Assembly: GCA_946477805.1 (NCBI GenBank)
Contig: CAMKZP010000003.1
Location: forward strand, 1 to 33,980
Length of the DNA stretch: 33,980 nucleotides
Reading direction: 5' to 3'
Source of the DNA: an uncultured Enterobacter sp.
GTDB taxonomy: Bacteria; Pseudomonadota; Gammaproteobacteria; Enterobacterales; Enterobacteriaceae
Within the stretch, counting starts at the first letter, position 1; the number at the start of each line of letters is the position of its first letter. Position numbers and translations under genes: made by a program. Shown piece by piece: positions 1-8,100 of the stretch. Under the pieces are notes generated by a model. It was not told the DNA's origin. It ran no database searches and worked only from the letters and a program-made list of their open reading frames with translations.

Positions 1-40
1 CTGCCTGTCTCGTGGGCTCGTAGATGTGTATAAGAGACAG
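1..40 (+). other. Residual sequencing adapter (Nextera/Tn5 Read-2 transposase adapter), not biological sequence
   Basis: Bases 7-40 GTCTCGTGGGCTCGTAGATGTGTATAAGAGACAG match the Nextera Read-2 adapter GTCTCGTGGGCTCGGAGATGTGTATAAGAGACAG, including the 19-bp mosaic end AGATGTGTATAAGAGACAG, with one mismatch at base 21. Confidence 0.95.
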
Positions 41-79
41 ATTCATACCCTGGTTTAAAAGTGAAGTACATAGATGATT

Positions 80-942
80 TGTTCACTGGCCAGTCTCGTG
101 GAAATGCGCCGCAGGCGCATGAAGGCGCCAGCTGTAGCTGAATGTGGCTATGCTGGTGAGTGGCGCCGTAGCCCGGCGTAGCCGGTTGATTAATAGAGGA
201 GCGCTATTAACATCCCCCCTTCCTGCTAAGCCATAACCCGCTAATCGCAGCGCAGAATCTTCTTTGCGCCTTCGGAGTGGTCCCGACAAGGCTTTGCTGC
301 AGTCGGGGCGTATCTCCGCGTTAGCGGGCCGTCAGGGCCGCTTACGGGCGTGTATTCAGAACTTCCAGCGATGCTACTCACAGCAGCTCAGAACTTTAGT
401 TACATCATCCATCATTGAAAGCGACGTAGTTCCGGCCCTTCGGGCCGGGGCGGCTTCGCTTTTCAGGGGTGGGTCCCGGCTCAGGTGTTGCCGCTGTGCA
501 CGGTTTCCTTTGCCAGTTCTTTGTATGTTGTAACTACCAGCATGCGACAGCGCCCGCTGCAACGCGGCGGGACCAACTTTTGCTGTTTACGAACCGGCGC
601 GGACGTTAGTCCGCTGCAAGGTCCGGCATTATTGCGTTATGCACAGATTTTTCGGGGACAGATAATTGCCCTGATTATTTTTCAGGGGATTAATAAAAGG
701 GGGTTAAGACTGTATTGCGGGTTCGCTGATATACGTTTGTTGCTTTCCTCAGTTATCTGTTTGCGGATTTATGTGGATAGCGTGATGCCCGGTGACAGAT
801 TCAGGCGTCTGAGTGAGGAAATGCGGCCGGAAATGGCCAGAATGGGGGCGTGGATAACGCCAGGGACTGAAAACGCCGGCACGGAACCAGCACCAAAAGC
901 CCCGAAAGGGGCTGGCGAAAGAAAGGAGTTGTCAGGCTGCTG
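80..942 (-). other. IncFII-type oriR / downstream-of-repA region
   Basis: Lies immediately downstream of repA. Contains the segment GCGGCCCTGACGGCCCGCTAACGCGGAGATACGCCCCGACT...TCGGGACCACTCCGA (minus strand), which I recognise from the region downstream of oriR in IncFII plasmids (R1/R100). Has several DnaA-box-like 9-mers (637-645 TTATGCACA, 772-780 TGTGGATAG, 849-857 CGTGGATAA) around an AT-richer stretch. No supported CDS. Confidence 0.65.
432..448. repeat. GC-rich perfect inverted repeat CCGGCCC-TTC-GGGCCGG
   Basis: 7-bp perfect stem with a 3-nt loop read directly. A similar hairpin is known in this part of IncFII plasmids. Confidence 0.6.
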
Positions 943-1974
943 CTAGTGAGGCGGCGGGGCCGTCAGCGAGAGCTCGAGCTGATACAGGTGTTCGACGGCC
1001 AGCTGCTGCAGACGATCGTCTGAGCACCAGTAGAGTTCATCTGCCGGCATGGTTTTGCGCAGGAACTTCGCCATCTCATAAAGCTGCTGGTCTTTAGGCA
1101 GTCTGGCCAGACGGTTGGCGCGCTTGCGGGCAGCGCCCTTCTGTCGGCGAAATCTGAGTGCTTCAAGCGTGCGCTGCGCGTACCAGCGCTTCCTGGCCGC
1201 ATGGACTGAAATATCCTCATCTTCACGCATGATACCGTCGCGGACGAGCGCGCGGCGCTCCTCGCATTCCTTCAGCTTGCGCGCCTGCTGGTCAAGCAGC
1301 TTGTCCATATCCACGCCGAGCATCTGCCATCCAGTAAGCGTGATCCACACATATTTGGGCAGGCGCTTGCGGGACTCCCTGTCCCATGAGGTCTGTTCAG
1401 AAACACCGAGCACGCCGAAACGAACCTGTTCGGCAATAAGATTTGAAAGGCGAGATACTGTGACTTCCGTTCCGGCAATGACATTCCCTTTTGCGTCCTT
1501 TGGGCTGAGTTCTCTGGCCAGCCTGGAGATGCACATTCCGACCGTGTGCTTGCCGGCATCGCAGAAGCTGATGAGCACCGGCCACAGCGCATCGAGTAAG
1601 CGCTGTTTTTCAGGCCTGAAGGCGTATTTTCGCCCCGCCTGTCGACGTTTCTGAACATAAAAAGGATGAAGGGACATATGCATGCGCAGGCTGTACTCAC
1701 CAGTCTCCCGGTCTTTCTGCACGAGACGGTTATAGGCATAGCCCAGCTGGCCGCCGAGCGCCTTATAACGGGCAGGACGAAACCAGAGTGGATTCTCGCA
1801 TTTGGGTTTTGTTGAGTGCTCACCGCGACGGCGTCGGGTCAGCTTCTTACCCGCAGGGGTCAGAAACGAGGTAGTTTCGCCATTATCGACCTCATGCCAG
1901 AAACGGATCTGGTCATCGGCCGAGAGCTGACTCCAGTGCTGTACAGCACTTATATTTTTTTGATGCTCAGACAC
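943..1974 (-). CDS. repA: Plasmid replication initiator RepA (IncFII RepA1 family)
   Basis: 343-aa ORF with RepA1-type sequence (...NPLWFRPARYKALGGQLGYAYNRLVQKD...). Preceded by a tap leader and copA antisense gene in IncFII order. GTG start at 1974 overlaps the end of tap. Confidence 0.93.
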   Translation of the reverse strand: MSEHQKNISAVQHWSQLSADDQIRFWHEVDNGETTSFLTPAGKKLTRRRRGEHSTKPKCENPLWFRPARYKALGGQLGYAYNRLVQKDRETGEYSLRMHMSLHPFYVQKRRQAGRKYAFRPEKQRLLDALWPVLISFCDAGKHTVGMCISRLARELSPKDAKGNVIAGTEVTVSRLSNLIAEQVRFGVLGVSEQTSWDRESRKRLPKYVWITLTGWQMLGVDMDKLLDQQARKLKECEERRALVRDGIMREDEDISVHAARKRWYAQRTLEALRFRRQKGAARKRANRLARLPKDQQLYEMAKFLRKTMPADELYWCSDDRLQQLAVEHLYQLELSLTAPPPH

Positions 1975-2044
1975 GCCTTCCTGCGCTTATGTTGCACGGG
2001 AAGAGTACGTAAACTGAGTCGGAGGCTTGAAAGTTCCGAAGCAT
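1967..2044 (-). CDS. tap: Tap leader peptide (25 aa, MLRNFQASDSVYVLFPCNISAGRRV), translationally coupled to repA
   Basis: Hand translation. The tail CNISAG matches the IncFII leader peptide. Its stop codon (1967-1969) lies just inside the repA coding sequence, which starts at 1974, the classic tap-repA coupling. Missing from the ORF track because it is short. Confidence 0.85.
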   Translation of the reverse strand: MLRNFQASDSVYVLFPCNISAGRRV

Positions 2045-2057
2045 GCACATATACTCC

Positions 2058-2151
2058 CTGCATAGAGCAACAGCTTCTATGCAGTTTTAAGGGCCCCGTT
2101 AATCTCCTTCGTCGCCAAACATAGAGAGATTATCGGGGTTTTTGCTTTTTT
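2058..2151 (+). ncRNA. copA: CopA (RNAI) antisense RNA controlling repA
   Basis: Plus-strand GGGCCCCGTTAATCTCCTTCGTCGCCAAACATAGAGAGATTATCGGGGTTTTTGCTTTTTT closely resembles R1 CopA stem-loop II with its terminator and the YUNR-type CGCCAAA loop. Stem-loop I CTGCATAGA-GCAACAGCT-TCTATGCAG at 2058-2084. Antisense to the tap/repA leader. Confidence 0.88.
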
Positions 2152-2280
2152 GGTTCCGGGTAGACACCTCATCAGAACCAGTTCCCTGCCACCTCACGGC
2201 GTGGCCCACCAAAATTCTCTAACTGATCAGCAATCTAGCACTCAATCAGAACACGATCAATAAATGTGACTACTCACCAT

Positions 2281-2511
2281 TCACTCTCGCTCCAGTAACA
2301 TCTCTATTACTTCTGCTTGCGTTAACTCCTGCTCCTTGCATAGAGCATCAAGCTTGTCCTTAAGTGCGTTACGAATAAAGACATTAACGGGCTTATGCGT
2401 TTCTCTTTTACGGGAGACTGAGTGCATTTTTCTTTCACTGGAACTTAGAGCTGCACCTTTTCGATAAACCCGTTTCGTTGAGGAAGTTACTGCATTTCCG
2501 GCCTGCGACAT
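2281..2511 (-). CDS. copB: CopB/RepA2 transcriptional repressor of repA
   Basis: MSQAGNAVTSSTKRVYRKGAALSSSERKMHSVSRKRETHKPVNVFIRN...LTQAEVIEMLL resembles IncFII RepA2/CopB, in the expected position upstream of copA. The start is better placed at 2511 than at the ORF-track 2532. Confidence 0.88.
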   Translation of the reverse strand: MSQAGNAVTSSTKRVYRKGAALSSSERKMHSVSRKRETHKPVNVFIRNALKDKLDALCKEQELTQAEVIEMLLERE

Positions 2512-2643
2512 CTCTGCCTCCCCAAGGATCAAATAAGGATCGTTTTGCGGAGAATACTACAGATTATGGAAATCAGCGACTTACTATGTGAATATAACCC
2601 GTGTTGGCGCACGGTTTACGTCAGTTGATCGTTCTGGGTAGTG

Positions 2644-2969
2644 TCAGTACGTCGGCTTCCAGACGGTTCCCTCGTTCCAGCGGGACTGCCAGTGGGCAAG
2701 ATAGCTGCCGGCTACCTCCGGCATCTCACGAATAACAAGCACGTTCTCGGAATTTCTGCGCGAGCCTGCACGTGTGTAGTTAAAGCTTCCGGTCTCCACC
2801 GTGTGACCATCCACGATGATTACCTTGTCGTGCTCAGCACAAGCTGCAGCGCGCCGCGCTCCGGGGAAAACGCCGTCTGGATTGAGGGCGCTGCCGTCGC
2901 CGGCAGGGCTATGCTCAGGGCGCAGCAGGCCAGGCCGGACAGCGCCAGCCTGCGTAGTGAATAACGCAT
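2644..2969 (-). pseudogene. PLD-superfamily endonuclease (pKM101 Nuc-like), internally deleted and frame-disrupted
   Basis: Minus strand reads MRYSLRRLALSGLACCALSIALPATAAPSIQTAFSPERGALQLVLSTTR* in one frame, then EHDKVIIVDGHTVETGSFNYTRAGSRRNSENVLVIREMPEVAGSYLAHWQSRWNEGTVWKPTY* in another. These correspond to the N-terminus and the HxK catalytic C-terminal half of Nuc. Only 326 nt remain, versus roughly 530 expected. Confidence 0.85.
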
Positions 2970-3085
2970 TAAATACCTCAGAATGTCAGTTCAGAATGGT
3001 GTTCTTCGGAAACGCCGCCATCGGGGAAAATCGCTTTTCCCCGATCCCGGGGTTGAACAACGACGCCATGCGGAGACGTCAGAAA

Positions 3086-3511
3086 TTAAATAAAGAGCAT
3101 CTGTAAAATAAGCAGGACCATCGTCCCCGTGAACGTAATGACGCACTGGAAAAATGATGCAGTGTTTCTGTTCATTTCAGTCAAATGACTGAAGTAACGC
3201 TCATTTTCCAGAAGCAACGCTCTGAGCGTGTCAATGTGAGCAGAGAGCGTTGTAACAAAGGCGGGTTTTTGGCCTGTTATTTTCATCCGCATCCTGATTC
3301 TCAACAGGTTCTTAAGCAGAGCTGTTCCTTCCAGGCAAAATTCATAATAGTCATATTCCTGTTCACTGCTCAGAAGTTCGGACAACCACTTAGACTGCAG
3401 CTTAAACTCATCGTCTCCTGGAAACGACATAGCGGCCAGAGCGGTCATCAGTGCAGTGGCCTCAAAACGTATAGCATCTGGGTCCGGGTATTTTTTCATA
3501 ACGATTATCAT
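3086..3511 (-). CDS. Uncharacterised 141-aa protein with a C-terminal hydrophobic helix
   Basis: Open frame in the tra gene orientation between finO and the nuc remnant. C-terminal segment FFQCVITFTGTMVLLILQMLFI looks transmembrane. No family recognised. Confidence 0.6.
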   Translation of the reverse strand: MIIVMKKYPDPDAIRFEATALMTALAAMSFPGDDEFKLQSKWLSELLSSEQEYDYYEFCLEGTALLKNLLRIRMRMKITGQKPAFVTTLSAHIDTLRALLLENERYFSHLTEMNRNTASFFQCVITFTGTMVLLILQMLFI

Positions 3512-3670
3512 CCTTAATCACGTTAGGGCTCCTTCTTGTTTAGAAGCTAAAAGTTGGGTAGACCTCGCCCGGGGTTATGCTCATCCCCCGGATTTACGCA
3601 AATGTCGGCATTTATTACCCGCGTATCCGACAGCATTATTGATGTCGGCCTGCAGAGATTCAGCATTGGA

Positions 3671-4336
3671 TCAGGCCGTGTGCTGTTTTTGCTCGTATTC
3701 AGCCTTGCGGACAAGACGGGCGTGCTCCTGAGCCCTCCGCCTGACAGCAAAGGCCGCCTCGTCTGCCGTTATCCTGGCAACAGGCTGGCCGTCAATGTCG
3801 GTGCGCCACGCGCCTTCCGTCATTGACTCGAGATAGGCATCAGAGCGGGTGATGGCGCTCAGGCAGCGCTTGAGCTGCTTGACTGAAATAGCCAGATTGC
3901 GGCTGCGGATGTCCTCAATCATCGCCTCACGGATGTTTATCGCGAGCAGGCGGGGACGTCCGTTTTGCACCAGGGCGGGCCAGCAGCGTTCAAGCTCTGA
4001 CACCGCCTCCTCCAGCGACATCAGGGTACGGAACTTTGGTTCCGGTGGCGGCTTGCGCTTCGCCGCCCGCATGGCCTCCCGCTCCTGCGCCTGTCGTTCG
4101 GCCCACAGCCGGGCTTTTTCCTGCCGGAGCGCCTCTTTGGCGGCGGCGCGCTCCGCCCTCTCTCTTTCTTCCTGTTCCTGCTTTTTCACCTTCCAGGCGG
4201 GCGGCTGGCTCACCACCACCGTCCTCTTACGCGTCACGGACCTGGCCGGACCGCCAGTCGGCGCCGTGCTGTTCTCATTCTCATCCGACGCCGGCTTTCG
4301 CCGCAGCGTCAGCTTAGGGCGTTGTTCCTCTGCCAT
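3671..4336 (-). CDS. finO: FinO fertility inhibition protein (RNA chaperone, ProQ/FinO domain)
   Basis: MAEEQRPKLTLRRKP...PPAWKVKKQ...WPALVQNGRPRLLAINIREAMIEDIRSRNLAISVKQLKRCLSAITRSDAYLESMTEGAWR aligns with the FinO core. Located downstream of traX. Likely start 4336, not 4381. Confidence 0.92.
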   Translation of the reverse strand: MAEEQRPKLTLRRKPASDENENSTAPTGGPARSVTRKRTVVVSQPPAWKVKKQEQEERERAERAAAKEALRQEKARLWAERQAQEREAMRAAKRKPPPEPKFRTLMSLEEAVSELERCWPALVQNGRPRLLAINIREAMIEDIRSRNLAISVKQLKRCLSAITRSDAYLESMTEGAWRTDIDGQPVARITADEAAFAVRRRAQEHARLVRKAEYEQKQHTA

Positions 4337-4370
4337 CTCAGACTCCTGTATTTCCCTGTAATATCCCTGA

Positions 4371-5108
4371 TTACAGCGCAATCAGCCCCAGCACGGCAAG
4401 ATGCGCCGCATAGAACAGCGGAAAGAATTCGCGCGGCCAGAACCTCGGCACCAGCCTGCAGGTGCGGCTCAGCACCGTCAGAACCACGCCCGGGATGATA
4501 AGTCCCGCGATGGACATGGCCGCCCCGTCTCCCGCGTTCAGCGCAAGCATCGTCAGGGCAAGGCAGCACGCCAGTCCCGTGCGCGTTGTCCGCCGCGCGG
4601 TCATAAACACACCGCAGGCGAGGAGGAGCATCAGCACGCCGGCGAGACCATAGCTCCCTGCCGAGAACGGCAGCCAGACGAGAACCAGCATCAGGGACAG
4701 CGGCCATACCCGCGGCCCGTGTTTCTGCATCAGCCGCAGCGCCTGCCCGCTGACCGCGAAGGCAAACAGAATGTTGCCCGCGTCCGGGCGCAGCCCCGCC
4801 AGTATCCATCCGCCCTGCGCCACGACGGCCCAGAGCCAGAGGCGGTTCAGGGAGCGCTGGCGCACGGTCGGATGACGGGCGAGATTCATCGCCCACACCA
4901 GGCCAAACAGCGGAAACGCTCCGCGTCCGGCCAGGCGCAGCCATTCGCTGTTCAGGCCGAACAGCAGGCTGACGTGGTCGGCCACCATCAGCACGAGCGC
5001 CACGGTCTTGATGAGATCGGTCTGCCCGGGCGTCCAGATGAGCAGCCGCTGCAGCCAGCAGTCGGCCACCACGACCAGTGAGAAAAAAGGATTATCTTCA
5101 GCGCGCAT
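4371..5108 (-). CDS. traX: TraX, pilin N-acetylase (multi-pass membrane protein)
   Basis: Membrane protein with GQTDLIKTVALVLMVADHVSLLF and the TraX position between traI and finO. Start codon shares a base with the traI stop (TGATG). Confidence 0.92.
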   Translation of the reverse strand: MRAEDNPFFSLVVVADCWLQRLLIWTPGQTDLIKTVALVLMVADHVSLLFGLNSEWLRLAGRGAFPLFGLVWAMNLARHPTVRQRSLNRLWLWAVVAQGGWILAGLRPDAGNILFAFAVSGQALRLMQKHGPRVWPLSLMLVLVWLPFSAGSYGLAGVLMLLLACGVFMTARRTTRTGLACCLALTMLALNAGDGAAMSIAGLIIPGVVLTVLSRTCRLVPRFWPREFFPLFYAAHLAVLGLIAL

Positions 5109-8100
5109 CAGTCGCCTCCTGGTATTTTCTCTCGTTCCAGCACGCGCACCGTCTCGCGCTCCATCTGCTGCAGGCGGTCACGCTGCACGTTCTCGTTCGC
5201 CACCCTGGACACCGCCTCGTCACGGACGCGGACGTCCGGGCTTTCAGGCAGCGTGACGGCCGGCGACCGTTCCCGGCCTTTTTCGTCGCTCAGCTCGCGC
5301 GCCAGTTCCCTGACCGCGTCGGCAGGCTCTGCAGATTTCTCGCCTCCGCGCGCCAGCTCGCACACCGCGTCCTCCGCCCGCTTTTCCAGCTCACGCATCT
5401 GCTGCGCTTCAAGCGCCTGCTGCGCCAGCACCTCCGGCGGGATTTTCTCGCCCTGCTGCGTGCCTGCCGCGTCCGGCACGCCGTCGGCCCAGACGCGGCC
5501 GCCGGTGATGGCGCCAGGATTCCACGGCCGCCCTTCGGCATCACCAATACGCACAACGACGCCGCTCTGCGGGTTCTCCCGCGCAAGCCGCACGCCCTCC
5601 TCCATATCGCGCGCCATCAACGACTCGCCGTTGCGACTGGCCTGCAGCCCGGCAAAGGCAGCATCCTCGCTGCCCATCACGCGGCCCTCGCCGCCCAGCC
5701 CCTGAAGCTGTCCGTCTCCGGAGGTCAGGGTGCTCAGCCAGACGCCCGCCTGCCTGCCATTGCGGTCAAAGGCGGGCAGCGCCACGTGCGGCTGCGGGTA
5801 TTTTCGGCCCGGCGAGATAAACTTCGCCATCGTGCTCTCAGGCTGCAGTCCGGCCTGGCGCAGCGCGGCGCGTCCGGCAGGCACTTCTCCCAGCGCTTTC
5901 GCCGTCGCCGTCAGGCGGGCGGCGTTCGCCGCCGCGCGATCGTTGCGCGGCTCCACGATGTCGTGAGCGGTACTTTTCGCCTGCGATTTTTCCATGGCGG
6001 CCACCCACTTATCGCGGTTGTCAGTGTAGACCTGCGCGTGCTGCTTCATGCGGCTCAGCGCCACGTAGGCCGACTCAAAGCTCACCATCTGCTTACGTCC
6101 GCCGTCCGTGCCCTGCAGGGAGATAGAGAAAGGTTCGCTCGCGCCCTGGGCGCCGTTGACCGTCACGGCGTAGGCGAGATCGATGTGCTGCTCCGCGCGC
6201 TCCGCCGACGGGTTGACCGTGCGGGTCTGTTTCCCGTCCGTCAGCGTGACGCTGTCACCTTTGATATCGCTGACCGTCCAGACGCTGTTGGCCACAAAGC
6301 CCCGCTCGTTGTCGCTTTTTGAAAAGCGCATCCGGTCGCCCGGCGAGACGGCGATGGTGTCCGGCCGGTACAGCGTGACGCCCTCGGTCGCCGCCTGCGC
6401 GGGGGAAAGGCTGCGGGTGTTCCCCTGCGCATCCTTCAGCGTCACCAGGTGTGCGTCCTTGTCCAGCGCCTCTATTCTGTAGTAGGTGTTGTCCAGCAGC
6501 ACCATGCTGCTGCCGTGGGCCTGCCAGGTGTCCATTCGCCTCAGCTCGCCGTCGCGGATGTTCGCCGGCGTGAGCACCGGCACGATGGCCTCTTTCTCGC
6601 CCAGCTCTCCGGCCGTCCGGCGCGCGTCGTGGATCATCGCATTAAGCTGGCGACGGTCGGCGTTCAGGGCGGTCATCACGATGGTCTGCGCCTGTGCCTG
6701 CGGGGTGCGCCCCGTGTAGTCCTTCACGATGGCCTCCAGCAGCGTTTCGGGCTGCCCGCCCGGCGTCAGGTCACCGGCCTTAATCGCGGCGGCAATCGCC
6801 TTCTCGTGCTCACGGCTGAACTCCATGACTGAACTCTCAGGCTGCCACGCGTCCGGCCTGCGCGGGACCTGCTGCGGAGCGACGCTTTCGATGGTCGTCA
6901 GGGCGCCGCCGATATTTCTCCCGATGAGGCTGTACACCGCAGGCCGCAGTTCCGGCGTCTGGCGGACAATCTCCTGCATCACAGCCGTATCGATGGCGCT
7001 GCGCTTCTGCAGCAGGCGGAAGGGCTGTCCGGGCGCGATGGGCTGCAGCTGGTCGGTATCGCCGCTCGATACCGCGCGGCCGCCGCCGCCCGCAATCAGG
7101 CTGTATGCCTTCGCCATGTCAGCGTTGCCGACCATGGAGCTTTCATCGACGAGGAACAGCACGTTGCTGAAGTCCGGGCGCTCACCGCCGCGCAGCTGCT
7201 GCTGCGTGTCGTGGATAAAGGCCGCCAGCGTCTGAGATTCGGGCACGCCCGCGTCGCGCATCTCGCTCACCGCGCGGTGGGTCGGAGCCATGCCGATTAC
7301 GCGCGGCTGCTCCTGTTCAGGCAGCGTGCCAATGGCTGACATAACGGCCCGGAACTGCGTGGTCTTACCCACCCCCGCGTAGCCCTGCACCAGGGTAAAG
7401 CGATCGGGCGACTCCAGTATCATGCGCGTGGCGTTCTGCTGCCCGTCGGTCAGGCCCGCCAGCTGTGCGTCCGGCACGCTTCCCATCAGCGGAGTGACGG
7501 CATCCTTCCCCTCAAGGACGTGGCGGATAATGCTCTTCTCGGCGTTGTAGGACTGTCGGGAGACCAGCTGCTGCAGCCCGTTCCCCTGCGAAACGGGCAC
7601 CGATATCAGCGCCCCGCTGCGCGTCTGGCGCGCAATTTCATCTTCAATCGCGACCAGACTGAGCCTGTCCTGTGCAAAATCCTTCGCGGCGGCCATCAGC
7701 TGCGGCCTGGTGAACGCCAGCCCGTTGCTCTCAAGCGAGGGAATGGCAAGGTGGATAGCCTGCTGCTCCGGCGTGTGCAGCGCGGCTTTCTGGTGCGCCA
7801 GCGCATCGCCCAGGCTGTCCTTGCCGGCAGCCTCCTTCACCTGCGCCGTGACCACGCTCCAGGCCGACTGGCGCGACAGCTTATCCTCCGTTTTCTGTAC
7901 CGTCTGCGCGGAATAGAGCCTGACCTCTGCGCCGCTGCGGGCCAGGCCGTTCAGCGTGGCGTTATCCATCTCGCGCTGCGTCAGCGAGGCGTAGACCGTG
8001 GCGCTGTCGCTCACCGAGCGGCCCGGCGATTCCACCCAGCCCTGCCCGACCTTCGGCGCCGTGAACGGGCTGCTGCCCGCCGCCAGCACGACCTGCGTTT

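Noticed and set aside
264-946. Plus-strand ORFs in the oriR region
   Set aside because: Overlap conserved non-coding IncFII origin sequence and have no protein-like conservation that I can recognise.
2641-3106. Plus-strand 107-aa and 96-aa ORFs
   Set aside because: Antisense to the Nuc remnant, which explains the sequence better.
3569-3591. CCGGGG...CCCCGG inverted repeat downstream of finO
   Set aside because: 6-bp stem with an 11-nt loop and no U-tract. Too weak to call a terminator.
5078-6322. Long plus-strand ORFs opposite traI (5078-6322, 9203-10405, 7520-8251 and others)
   Set aside because: Arg/His/Ala-rich translations antisense to a clearly coding GC-rich gene. These are codon-bias shadow ORFs with no recognisable domains.
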